A stretch of DNA of 64,000 nt from Ferruginibacter yonginensis. GTDB lineage: Bacteria > Bacteroidota > Bacteroidia > Chitinophagales > Chitinophagaceae. The position numbers and the translations under genes are program-made. The DNA is taken from contig NZ_JBHSCZ010000002.1 of assembly GCF_042651465.1 (NCBI RefSeq), forward strand, positions 124,001-188,000. Reading direction: 5' to 3'. Position 1 is the first letter of the stretch. Each line of letters opens with the position of its first letter. The notes beneath the pieces were generated by a model. It saw only the letters and a program-made list of their open reading frames with translations. It was not told the DNA's origin and ran no database searches. Below are positions 42,763-50,752 of this stretch, piece after piece.

Positions 42763-44028
42763 ATGAAATACCTTATTTACGCCCTACTCCTATTGAGTAC
42801 AAGCAACAACACTTTTGCACAAACAAAATTAATAGATGCGTTTAAAGCCATAAATGGCAAGCCTTTGAAAGGAACGTTACTCGACAAAAATGAGGTAAAA
42901 TTTTTATTGAGTTACGATGAAAACTCAAAAAGAATTTATGCAAAAACAACTGGAGCAACTTACAGCAATTTAAATGAACCCATTTATTTTATTAATGATT
43001 ATGTAGCCACTTTAGGCTGGGTTAATTATGAAGAAGAAAATGGCATTATTACCTACAATACTAAAGTTGTGGTAGCAGATGGTAATAAAATTATTATTGG
43101 TAGGCCCATAAATGTAAAAAGTAAAAGCAGCCAAACACCTTATGATATTGAATGGAATGGCGCTATTAGTGTTGATAATATTTATGCCGAAGAAAAAATT
43201 GAACAAGCTGATAAAAACAAAATAGCAGCAGCATGCAAACCACAAGTGGAAACTGCATTACAACATATTGTAAACACAACAAAAAAAGAACTAGATGCTT
43301 TAGCAACGAACACCAATTTGGTTTTAGCTGGCAAATTAAGAAAAGCAGCCAGTAGCGTTTCAAGCTACTATACTTCATTAAAGCCAAGTGCCGCAATGAT
43401 TACCTCCTTAAACCAACAAGGCGATATGGCTTACGCTCAAAAAAAGGCTGCATGGGAAAAAAGTTTTGATGAAAAAATTGCCTCTGGCGAATTCAAATCA
43501 TTAGCAGCATTTGCAAAATTACTTACAAAACCTGGAGCAGCTTACGAGTATGTAACTGTTAAAGTAGTATATAATAGTAATACAGAAAAAACATCGTACA
43601 CATTTGGCGATAAAGTACTTACACCATTAAAAGAAGCTAACGTTACTTACAAACCCGAAGGCAGTAACAATGTTGTGGGGCTTGAATTAATACCTGTAAA
43701 CGATAATCATCCAACCTTGCCAACAGGCGAAGTAACACTGCACTTTAAAGGCAAACTAGAAGATAATGATCCTGTAAAAAATGGCTATTTACTTAACAAA
43801 GAAGATTATGAAACTGAAGAAGGTATTTTTTACAAAGGTTATTACATCATCAAACAACAAGGCGATTTTATTGAAGACTCTAAAAGAGTAGAAAGCTATT
43901 ACAATTTTTTTGCATTAAGGCCTGTAGGTGCAGCTCCATTAACGATTGATAAAACGGAATACGATAAAATATACAGTCAATATCGCACAAAAGAAAAGTT
44001 AATAAAGGGCGAAAAAGTAAACTTCTAA
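42763..44028 (+). CDS. Secreted protein of unknown function, paralogue of the gene at 45006
   Basis: This is the first plus-strand gene of the cluster (421 residues). It has a signal peptide (1-19, ending TFAQ), a beta-rich N-terminal half, a helical Lys/Ala-rich middle (about 145-250: KIAAACKPQVETALQHIVN ... AYAQKKAAWEKSFDEKIAS) and a beta-rich C-terminal third starting AAYEYVTVKVVYN and ending in a YNFFALRP strand. The 432-residue protein at 45006 has the same order: QTNLVNSF start, helical middle, YEFVRIK and YSWYIIKP. The two are divergent paralogues that bracket the ion-channel-like gene. No known domain is recognised. The next gene starts 10 bases after the stop. Confidence 0.78.
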   Translation: MKYLIYALLLLSTSNNTFAQTKLIDAFKAINGKPLKGTLLDKNEVKFLLSYDENSKRIYAKTTGATYSNLNEPIYFINDYVATLGWVNYEEENGIITYNTKVVVADGNKIIIGRPINVKSKSSQTPYDIEWNGAISVDNIYAEEKIEQADKNKIAAACKPQVETALQHIVNTTKKELDALATNTNLVLAGKLRKAASSVSSYYTSLKPSAAMITSLNQQGDMAYAQKKAAWEKSFDEKIASGEFKSLAAFAKLLTKPGAAYEYVTVKVVYNSNTEKTSYTFGDKVLTPLKEANVTYKPEGSNNVVGLELIPVNDNHPTLPTGEVTLHFKGKLEDNDPVKNGYLLNKEDYETEEGIFYKGYYIIKQQGDFIEDSKRVESYYNFFALRPVGAAPLTIDKTEYDKIYSQYRTKEKLIKGEKVNF

Positions 44029-44038
44029 AATATTATTT

Positions 44039-44995
44039 ATGAAAAAAATAGTTTGTATTGTATTAACGATTTGCTGTTGCCATAGCAGCATGGCTGGCAG
44101 TAGAGACAGTATTAAGGTAGGTGTATTTATTACCAACCTATATGATTTTAATATTGCAGGTAAAAGTTTTAAAGCTGATTTTTGGATTTGGTATTTACAC
44201 AAAAACGATTCTTTAAAAACCCTTGGCACTTGCGAATTACCGCAAAGTAAAAGCAGTAGTTTTTCTTATGATTATTTTAGAAAAAGAACTAATGCTAGTG
44301 ATGAAAATTTCAGTAATCAAAAATGTAAAGCTGAAATTATTAAAGATTGGAACGTAACCAACTTCCCTTTTGATAAACAATCATTACAAATAAAAATTGA
44401 AAGTTCGCTTGAACAGAGCGATATAACATTACTGCCAGACTCATTAAACAGCAGTATTGATAGCAGCCTCTTTATGGAAGATTGGCAAGTGAAAAAATTT
44501 AAACTTACCAATGGCACCACTGTTTATAATACCAACTATGGCGACCCAAACATAAAAATGGCCGCCAGCAAATACAGTTATATAAATGCAACTGTTGATT
44601 TGAGTAGAAAAAGTCCGTACATGATTTTTTTTAAACTGCTCACCGTTTTGTTTGCATCGTTCATCATCATTTGCAGCGCCTTTTTTTTAGAGCCAGATAA
44701 TACCACTCGTTTTGGCGTTGCCACAGGCAGCCTATTTGCAGCGGTTAGTAATAAAAACTTTGCAGCAAGTGTAGCTCCGAGTAGCAATGGCAATACGTTA
44801 ATGGATACCATACACAACTTTACTTTTTTATGTTTTATACTCGTAATTGGTATGGCGCTATACACCTATTGGCTAGCAAAAAATGAACAAAAAGAAAGGG
44901 CTAAAAAAATAGGTCAAGTATTCATTTTTAGTCTACTTATTATTTACACACTCATTATAGGGTTTATGGTATACAAGGCAAAAACAGTTTCTTAA
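44039..44995 (+). CDS. Pentameric ligand-gated ion channel homologue (GLIC/ELIC-type, Cys-loop superfamily)
   Basis: The 318 residues have the full architecture of a pLGIC subunit. A signal peptide (1-19) is followed by an extracellular ligand-binding domain starting IKVGVFITNLYDFNIAGKSF, with the signature WNVTNFPFDKQSLQIKIES (beta6-beta7, no Cys loop as in other prokaryotic members) and MEDWQVKKFKL. Four membrane helices follow: M1 about 185-208, M2 about 215-238 (TTRFGVATGSLF...), M3 about 248-272 after the conserved Asp of NTLMDTI, and M4 about 285-308. The intracellular loop is minimal. M1 lacks the usual Pro. By my alignment M2 starts TTR, without the Glu at -1' of cation channels. It would form a homopentameric inner-membrane channel gated by a periplasmic ligand. 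Ligand and ion are unknown. Confidence 0.85.
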   Translation: MKKIVCIVLTICCCHSSMAGSRDSIKVGVFITNLYDFNIAGKSFKADFWIWYLHKNDSLKTLGTCELPQSKSSSFSYDYFRKRTNASDENFSNQKCKAEIIKDWNVTNFPFDKQSLQIKIESSLEQSDITLLPDSLNSSIDSSLFMEDWQVKKFKLTNGTTVYNTNYGDPNIKMAASKYSYINATVDLSRKSPYMIFFKLLTVLFASFIIICSAFFLEPDNTTRFGVATGSLFAAVSNKNFAASVAPSSNGNTLMDTIHNFTFLCFILVIGMALYTYWLAKNEQKERAKKIGQVFIFSLLIIYTLIIGFMVYKAKTVS

Positions 44996-45005
44996 AATAA
45001 CCATC

Positions 45006-46304
45006 ATGAAAAAAATATTATCCATAAGTTTTTGTATGTTTTTGGTTTATGCAACATGTGCACAAACCAACTTAGTAAACAGTTTTGATGCCTTTAAAAG
45101 CCAAAAACTTTACAAGTTAGATTTTATGGGTTTAACCAATGATGTTAGTATTGACTACAGCAAATCAAACCAACCCAATAGTACCAATACAATTGATTTC
45201 AGGTGCTTCAAACCAACTAACCCTGGCAATGAAGTAAGTTGCAATGGGCTTTTAATTGATGCAACCACTGCATTTGAAAGCGATGTAAATTTTAGGTACG
45301 AAACTGAAAATGGTGTAGACGTATCGTACTTGCAAAATGCCAACAACAAAGTTTGTATGGTATATAAAAACAATATTGTATTTGCAAGCCTACCAACAGT
45401 CAAGGTTAATCAAAATAATGAAATAATTGCATTTAAAGACAACCTTATGCCGCCTGTTATTATAACCACAATAGCTCCAACTGGCGACGTGAAAACTGTA
45501 GCAAAAAATATGCTGCCTGAGTTAAAACCAATTTTAGAAGCTATTGCAAAAAAGGTTTATCCGTTAGCTATTAAAGCAAGAGCTGATTTATTTGCAGCAA
45601 GTGAAAAAAAATACAGCAACGGTATCAATAAAAAAATAAATGAGGCAACCAATAATGCAATCGCAAAATGGGGTTTCCAAAATAATGCTTTGGCAACCGA
45701 AGCAAAAAAGCAAGTAACCGATGCGGCACAAAGTGAACAAAACTTTATTGATCGGTTTAACAACAATATTGAAAATAATATTTATGGCGATTTTAGAACC
45801 ATCATTACTGAGTTTTATGATGAAGATGAAACTTATGAATTTGTACGTATTAAACGATGGAAAAGCGATAGGGGTGCATTTGCTGATACCTACACAACAG
45901 AAGTGGTAACCACTGCCAAGCCTATAATAACAAAAGTATATGTAGATGATGATGCCAGTAAACAATGTATTGGCTTACAAATTAAAGAAGAGGGAAGTGC
46001 AAACGATATTACCGGAGGCACCATAGTGAAAAGTTTAAAAAAGAAAACCAACTTCATTTTACATGATGATGATGAAAACGAAAATCCAAAGGGTGGCCAT
46101 TTTATGATTGCATTCATTTACAAAAATTGTATTTATATAAGGTTTAAAGATGGTTACGATGATCTTAAAGAAATGACGCAAGCTTATAGCTGGTACATCA
46201 TCAAACCCAAAAAAATGGCAAAGCTGCCGTACAATATTTCAATGTTTGATTTGAACGGCATTTTAAGTGATTACGGCAAAAGAGATCAACAATTAAATAA
46301 ATAA
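45006..46304 (+). CDS. Secreted protein of unknown function, paralogue of the gene at 42763
   Basis: A signal peptide (1-19, ending TCAQ) is followed by a beta-rich N-terminal half with two Cys (FRCFKP, VSCNGLL), a helical middle (about 165-260, including KKYSNGINKKINEATNNAIA) and a beta-rich C-terminal part starting ETYEFVRIKRW. The layout matches the 421-residue protein encoded just before the channel gene. The C-terminus contains an acidic loop (HDDDENENPKGGHF). No known family is recognised. It starts 10 bases after the channel gene and ends 4 bases before the next gene, so it is surely in the same operon. A role as accessory or periplasmic partner of the channel is only a guess from position. 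Confidence 0.75.
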   Translation: MKKILSISFCMFLVYATCAQTNLVNSFDAFKSQKLYKLDFMGLTNDVSIDYSKSNQPNSTNTIDFRCFKPTNPGNEVSCNGLLIDATTAFESDVNFRYETENGVDVSYLQNANNKVCMVYKNNIVFASLPTVKVNQNNEIIAFKDNLMPPVIITTIAPTGDVKTVAKNMLPELKPILEAIAKKVYPLAIKARADLFAASEKKYSNGINKKINEATNNAIAKWGFQNNALATEAKKQVTDAAQSEQNFIDRFNNNIENNIYGDFRTIITEFYDEDETYEFVRIKRWKSDRGAFADTYTTEVVTTAKPIITKVYVDDDASKQCIGLQIKEEGSANDITGGTIVKSLKKKTNFILHDDDENENPKGGHFMIAFIYKNCIYIRFKDGYDDLKEMTQAYSWYIIKPKKMAKLPYNISMFDLNGILSDYGKRDQQLNK

Positions 46305-46308
46305 CCAA

Positions 46309-46947
46309 ATGAAAAAAATCATAGCATTTACTTGGCTAATTGCCCTATGTAATATTACCCATGCACAAGCCAAAATTGTACAATACTTTAAAAAGTTACC
46401 AGCTGAACAACAACATGGTTATAAAATAAATTTTAAAAATAACCAATACAATGTGGTTGCTGATAACCAATGCAGCATTACAGTTGATGAAAAAAACGGC
46501 TATTTAAAAATTATTGATGATGGTACTGGCGGTGGCACATTTGTACTGGAGTTAGCCATTTTTAAAAAAGAAAATAAAACCGACATACTAGCCGTAAATA
46601 CATACGCTTACAGTGGCGATGGTAAAGAAGGTGGTAGCATTGCGTTTTTTGATGTTGCACAAAATATGACAGATGTAAGCATGAGTGTATGGCCCGACTT
46701 TGGTTACATTGAAGACTTACTTACCAATGGCGTTACTAAAAAAGATATTGAACCATACGCTAGTACTGAATATACCTATGCTCAATTGCCCCAACAAGGC
46801 ACCACTATTTTATTCAACATTGGTTTTAAAAGTTTAGATGCTGCTTGTAGTGAGGGCAATAAAAAAGCTTGTACGCTTCAAAAAAAATTACAACCAGTAA
46901 AATTATTATGGGATAAAAAAATAGCAACATTCAACCTTTCAAATTAA
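46309..46947 (+). CDS. Secreted protein of unknown function, paralogue of the gene at 49637
   Basis: A signal peptide (1-19, ending THAQ) is followed by about 190 residues. Key shared features with the 210-residue protein at 49637 are KIVQYFKKLP near the mature N-terminus, NGYLKIIDDGTGGGT in the first half, and C-x-x-GN-x-KAC-T-x-x-K-x-LQP near the end. The Gly-rich DDGTGGGT turn and the two C-terminal Cys are the most conserved parts. The fold is probably a beta-sandwich. I do not recognise a named family. The gene sits in the plus-strand operon with gaps of 4 bases on each side. Confidence 0.75.
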   Translation: MKKIIAFTWLIALCNITHAQAKIVQYFKKLPAEQQHGYKINFKNNQYNVVADNQCSITVDEKNGYLKIIDDGTGGGTFVLELAIFKKENKTDILAVNTYAYSGDGKEGGSIAFFDVAQNMTDVSMSVWPDFGYIEDLLTNGVTKKDIEPYASTEYTYAQLPQQGTTILFNIGFKSLDAACSEGNKKACTLQKKLQPVKLLWDKKIATFNLSN

Positions 46948-46951
46948 CATC

Positions 46952-47665
46952 ATGAAAAAAATATTATACGGTATTTGTTTGTTAGTAATGCAACAAGCCG
47001 TTGCACAAAAATCAACCAATATAAAATGGCATCGTTTAGTTGTTGGTGGCAAAAATAGCTACTTCACCAAAACACATGTTATAACTGATACGGTTATGAT
47101 AGAAGATCAGTTTGGCACTGGTGACATTTGGGATAATAGCCCAATGGAAATTAAAGTGGCCAATATAGTTACCAATAGCAATGAAGAAAGAATCATCACA
47201 AAATATGGCGATTCGTTATACGCTGTCATCATCTTTAAAAACATTACAGATAGTGCTGCTAATGTATGTTATTACAGTAACACATTTGCAACTATTACTG
47301 CTGCACAGCAATATAAACCAGATGAAAATAGTTTTTTTAAATGGTATACTACCATAGGTTACGAAGCCGAAATGGCTAAGCCTGTTATGCCTACCATGAC
47401 AAAAAACGATGTGATAGATTTTGCTAAATACTATGCCGGCATTGTAAAACAAATTAAAGAAAATATTAAAAACACGACCGGCGATGAAAAAACAAAAGCT
47501 GGTCTTGCTATGGCTATGATTCTAAATGCGGTACCCACAAAATACGCATCAATAAAGGGTTACAATAGTTATAAAAGTTTAGCAGTTATTGAAAAAGGTC
47601 TAAAAACCTTTGGGAAAGATAAAGAAGTAATAAAATATTTTGAAACCAATAAATCAAAAAAGTAA
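46952..47665 (+). CDS. Secreted protein of unknown function
   Basis: A signal peptide (about 1-18, ending AVAQ) precedes a beta-rich N-terminal half (IKWHRLVVGGKNSYF, EIKVANIVTNSNEERI) and a helical C-terminal half from about residue 130 (MTKNDVIDFAKYYAGIVKQIKENIKN ... GYNSYKSLAVIEKGLKTFGK). No known domain is seen. It differs from its neighbours in the long helical tail. It is four bases downstream of the preceding gene; the next gene's ATG follows its stop by one base, so translation of the pair is probably coupled. Confidence 0.72.
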   Translation: MKKILYGICLLVMQQAVAQKSTNIKWHRLVVGGKNSYFTKTHVITDTVMIEDQFGTGDIWDNSPMEIKVANIVTNSNEERIITKYGDSLYAVIIFKNITDSAANVCYYSNTFATITAAQQYKPDENSFFKWYTTIGYEAEMAKPVMPTMTKNDVIDFAKYYAGIVKQIKENIKNTTGDEKTKAGLAMAMILNAVPTKYASIKGYNSYKSLAVIEKGLKTFGKDKEVIKYFETNKSKK

Positions 47666-47666
47666 T

Positions 47667-48197
47667 ATGAAAACAATTATAATAAGTGTATTCGTTTTTA
47701 TGGCATCTATTTGCATGGCGCAGCAACAATACAATGTAGGTACTGAAACGGTTTATGTTCCAGGTCCAATTGTAAGTACCATAAAGCTTGTTGATTATGC
47801 AAACAAACAAATAGGATCACGTTACACCCACATTTTATTTGATAGTAAAAAAGTGGTATTCAGTTTTGTAAGTACTGAAGGTGAATATCCACACATCATC
47901 GTCATGCAAGTGATTACAAAAGATGCCGTTAAAAATTTAGTGCCTGATGTTGAAGTTAAAAAGTCAACTGAAAATAGTGATGAAAAAACAAATCCAGCGG
48001 CTTATTGGGAAGTATCAGTAGGGTTTAGAAAACCCGATGGTGATGTTGTTGAAGCAGGCAGTACCACATACTATAAAAATGATGACGGCACTGCTATTAT
48101 AAATAAATACTTAGGCACATCATACTTAGTGCCCTTCTCTACAAAAAAGGCAGCTGATGCATTTGCTGCTCAAATAAAATCATTTATAAAAGAATAA
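47667..48197 (+). CDS. Secreted protein of unknown function
   Basis: The 176-residue protein has a signal peptide (1-18, ending CMAQ) and a beta-rich mature part with YTHILFDSKKVVFSF, AYWEVSVGFRKPDGDVVEAG and a last strand-helix unit FSTKKAADAFAAQIKSFIKE. That ending resembles FNDETAANSLLKSIKK in the protein at 52761, suggesting a shared fold. The ATG at 47667 is preferred: it lies one base after the previous stop and gives a proper signal peptide, unlike an in-frame ATG at 47640 inside the previous gene. Function unknown. Confidence 0.72.
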   Translation: MKTIIISVFVFMASICMAQQQYNVGTETVYVPGPIVSTIKLVDYANKQIGSRYTHILFDSKKVVFSFVSTEGEYPHIIVMQVITKDAVKNLVPDVEVKKSTENSDEKTNPAAYWEVSVGFRKPDGDVVEAGSTTYYKNDDGTAIINKYLGTSYLVPFSTKKAADAFAAQIKSFIKE

Positions 48198-48200
48198 AAC

Positions 48201-48737
48201 ATGAAGATAATATACAGTATTTTAATAGGGGTACTTTTAAATACAAGTAGCATGGCCCAAAATAATGCTTTAGGTGTTGATGATGCTTTTATGGATCTAC
48301 TTATTCAAATGGGACCAGAAATAAGAGCACCCAAAAATATTGGTAGTTACCCCATGTTACAAAATTTAGAGCTACCTATTGAAAATAAGCTAGCATATCA
48401 ATTTCTGTGGCAAAAAAATAAATATGTAAAAGAAGAAGAAGCCAATTGCAATAACATTGGTTTTATGCTCAATAAAAATACCAATGTAGCTACGCTGTTT
48501 TTTTATAAAGGCAAAGCAGATAATCTTTTCTATTTTATTGATGTACAAACCTATAATTACAAAACAGGTAAGTTAATTGATGAACTGTTGCAAGTGGGTG
48601 GCTTCAGTAAAAATGGAGCAGACTGCAACATGCAAATAAATTCATTCAACGAAATAATTATTAAAACGTTAGCCGCTGGCGAAATGAACACCGTAACCTT
48701 ACAAATTTCTGATAAAGGAAAAATCAAAAAAAGCTAA
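48201..48737 (+). CDS. Secreted protein of unknown function
   Basis: A signal peptide (about 1-19, ending SMAQ) precedes 159 residues with a helical start (VDDAFMDLLIQMGPEI), then beta strands including LAYQFLWQKNKYV, NVATLFFYKGKADNLFYFID and NEIIIKTLAAGEMNTVTLQIS. Two Cys (EANCNNIG and GADCNMQI) may form a disulfide. No family is recognised. It begins 3 bases after the preceding stop and ends 4 bases before the next start, consistent with the single operon. Confidence 0.7.
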   Translation: MKIIYSILIGVLLNTSSMAQNNALGVDDAFMDLLIQMGPEIRAPKNIGSYPMLQNLELPIENKLAYQFLWQKNKYVKEEEANCNNIGFMLNKNTNVATLFFYKGKADNLFYFIDVQTYNYKTGKLIDELLQVGGFSKNGADCNMQINSFNEIIIKTLAAGEMNTVTLQISDKGKIKKS

Positions 48738-48741
48738 AACC

Positions 48742-49152
48742 ATGAAACAAATAATGCAGTTATTATGTACAACCATTGTACTTAGTATTACACAACTCAC
48801 AACCAATGCACAAACAATTACTTATGCAAAAGATAAAGCTGATTTACATGAGTATTTAAAAATTACAAACATCAATAACAAAAAAATTAACTACGAAATA
48901 TATACCGAAAGTGGCGGATGCAGTGCCTTTAAAAGAAAAGGTACCGCAAATTATGTAGGAAATGAAACAGAAATTGATAGTGATGACAATGCTTTTGAAG
49001 TTAAACAATTTGTTGACAAAACAAAAGGCTGTTATGTTATGATACGCATGGGCGATGAAAAAGGCTATACCAATTTAGCCAAGTTTAAAGTAGCCGATTG
49101 TGGTACTGCGGCAACATGTAAAAGCGAATCAGACCTACTCAAAAAACAATAG
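48742..49152 (+). CDS. Small secreted Cys-containing protein of unknown function
   Basis: The 136-residue protein has a signal peptide (1-23, ending TNAQ) and a compact mature domain with four Cys: SGGCSAFKRKGTANYVG, DKTKGCYVMIRMGD, and VADCGTAATC near the end. The spacing suggests two disulfides in a small beta-barrel. The pattern K-G-T-A-x-Y ... C-x-x-x-I-R is distinctive but I cannot tie it to a named family. It is a member of the plus-strand operon; the next gene follows after 25 bases. Confidence 0.7.
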   Translation: MKQIMQLLCTTIVLSITQLTTNAQTITYAKDKADLHEYLKITNINNKKINYEIYTESGGCSAFKRKGTANYVGNETEIDSDDNAFEVKQFVDKTKGCYVMIRMGDEKGYTNLAKFKVADCGTAATCKSESDLLKKQ

Positions 49153-49177
49153 CCCATCACATACCAATAACATTAAC

Positions 49178-49627
49178 ATGAAAAAGTTTCTAATTATAAT
49201 CATACTAGCATTTGTAACAACTAATTTGTTGGCTCAAACTAATAAACCTTTAAAAGCCACAACCGCTACAACCAACGATTTAAGTTTTTTAAAAAAGCTG
49301 GAAGGTAAATACCCTGCAGGTTTATTAGAGCATCCTAAACTAAAAAGTAGGCTAAAAAAAATGATGGTTTTGCATTATGATTTTGTGAATAACGAAGTTT
49401 GGCAAACATTAATACCTAACCGTGTAGAAGGCGATTATTTTATTGCAGAAGGTATGCAGCTACACAGTGGAGGCGACCCAAGCGCCTGTATAATAGTCAA
49501 CTTAAAAACCAATGAAATTTTTGTTGGTGTGAGAGATCAAATTGAATACTTGTATGCTGAAAAAAGTATTGAAATGCCAGCTATACTAAAAAAATGGGCT
49601 GTAAAAACATATCCTCCAACACCATAA
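49178..49627 (+). CDS. Small secreted protein, possibly Ivy-like fold
   Basis: A signal peptide (1-19, ending LLAQ) precedes about 130 residues: FLKKLEGKYPAGLLEHPKLKSRLKKMM (helical), then YFIAEGMQLHSGGDPSACIIVN and TNEIFVGVRDQ. The second part has the order of strands and the position of a loop seen in Ivy lysozyme inhibitors, where that loop is CKPHDC followed by a strand and AGVF. Here the loop keeps the His (QLHSGGD) but not the two Cys. The resemblance is by eye and weak. The ATG at 49178 is chosen because the longer frame from 49100 begins inside the previous gene and has no signal peptide. Confidence 0.68.
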   Translation: MKKFLIIIILAFVTTNLLAQTNKPLKATTATTNDLSFLKKLEGKYPAGLLEHPKLKSRLKKMMVLHYDFVNNEVWQTLIPNRVEGDYFIAEGMQLHSGGDPSACIIVNLKTNEIFVGVRDQIEYLYAEKSIEMPAILKKWAVKTYPPTP

Positions 49628-49636
49628 TTATTTTGC

Positions 49637-50269
49637 ATGAAAATCATTTTTTTAGTGCTAGTAATTACAACAACTACTATTACAACTGCATTTGCACAAC
49701 CATTACTTATCAAGTATTTTCATAAATTACCAACAAGTGATCGGCAAGGGTTTTCAATTGTAAAAAAAGGAAGTACTTATTCGGCTTATTCAAGCACAGG
49801 CACTTGTAGGCTACAACTAATGGAAACAAACGGATATTTAGAAATAGTAGATAGCGGCACTGGAGGCGGCACACTCCATTATCAATTGGCATTGTTTAAA
49901 AATAATAAAGGTTATACAATCGCAGTAAATTATTATACACAAGGCGATGTAAATGAAAATGGCACAATACATTTTTATGATGGCAATAACATGAACAATA
50001 TTACTAGCAAAGTTGTACCATCAATAACAGCTTTGGTTCAAAAAACACAAGCTAACATTACGGCAAACGAAATGGCCGAATTTACTGGAGACAAGCCCTA
50101 TTACTATTTTACTTTACCAATAAAAGGCACTACTGTAATATTTAACTATGGCACAAATTTGTTAGATATTGAGTGTAACACTGGTAATCAAAAAGCATGT
50201 ACAATAAAAAAACAATTACAACCTGCACTCTTAAATTGGCATTACAATACATCAACCTTAACATTATAA
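49637..50269 (+). CDS. Secreted protein of unknown function, paralogue of the gene at 46309
   Basis: This 210-residue protein has a signal peptide (about 1-21, ending AFAQ) and shares with the protein at 46309 the segments LIKYFHKLP, NGYLEIVDSGTGGGT and C-N-T-G-N-Q-K-A-C-T-I-K-K-Q-L-Q-P. The two genes therefore arose by duplication within the cluster, with four unrelated genes now between them. No named family is recognised. It is followed after one base by the next ATG, indicating tight coupling. Confidence 0.75.
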   Translation: MKIIFLVLVITTTTITTAFAQPLLIKYFHKLPTSDRQGFSIVKKGSTYSAYSSTGTCRLQLMETNGYLEIVDSGTGGGTLHYQLALFKNNKGYTIAVNYYTQGDVNENGTIHFYDGNNMNNITSKVVPSITALVQKTQANITANEMAEFTGDKPYYYFTLPIKGTTVIFNYGTNLLDIECNTGNQKACTIKKQLQPALLNWHYNTSTLTL

Positions 50270-50270
50270 A

Positions 50271-50702
50271 ATGAAAATTTTTTTTACAACAATTGTAATA
50301 TTAGCTTTCAACAATATGGTAACAGCGCAGGCCATAAAAAACTATAAAGTTGCCAATCAAGCCAACATTGCAGAACGTACACTAATGCTCGATTTATTAA
50401 GATCATCTTTAAAAAAAGACTATCAACAAGATGTTGTTTTTTCAGTAAATGTTTTCAACGTATCAAACAAATATGCATGGTTAAAAGCAACTGCTGCTAG
50501 AAAAGATGGTCAACCAATAAAATTCAAAGCTGATGATGCTGATTTTATGGATTGCTGTCATGTTGAAGCTTTATTTATTAAAAAATCAACTGGCTGGGCA
50601 ATTGCTGAGTCAGGTAGTTTTAGTACCGATGTTTGGTATGATGGCATCTGGAAAAAATACAATGCGCCAGTTGCCATTTGGGGTAGCGACTATCACAATT
50701 AA
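50271..50702 (+). CDS. Small secreted protein of unknown function
   Basis: The 143-residue protein has a signal peptide (1-19, ending VTAQ). The mature part contains RTLMLDLLRSSLKKDYQQDVVFSV, NKYAWLKATAARKDGQP, the Cys pair DFMDCCHVEALF and STGWAIAESGSFSTDVWYDGI. The order (helix with R-x-x-x-L-D-x-L-R, a K-Y-A-W-L strand, C-C-H-V-E-A-L, D-V-W-Y) belongs to a widespread family of small exported proteins that I cannot name. Its start codon overlaps the intergenic base after the previous stop. Function unknown. Confidence 0.7.
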   Translation: MKIFFTTIVILAFNNMVTAQAIKNYKVANQANIAERTLMLDLLRSSLKKDYQQDVVFSVNVFNVSNKYAWLKATAARKDGQPIKFKADDADFMDCCHVEALFIKKSTGWAIAESGSFSTDVWYDGIWKKYNAPVAIWGSDYHN

Positions 50703-50752
50703 TACTACTTCTAACCCACTTTATAGTGTTTAAAAAAATCAACTTTAAAATA

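Noticed and set aside
45588..45965. Long antisense reading frame opposite the gene at 45006
   Set aside because: It lies wholly opposite a supported gene, has an improbable Phe/Ile/Cys-rich composition and no start context.
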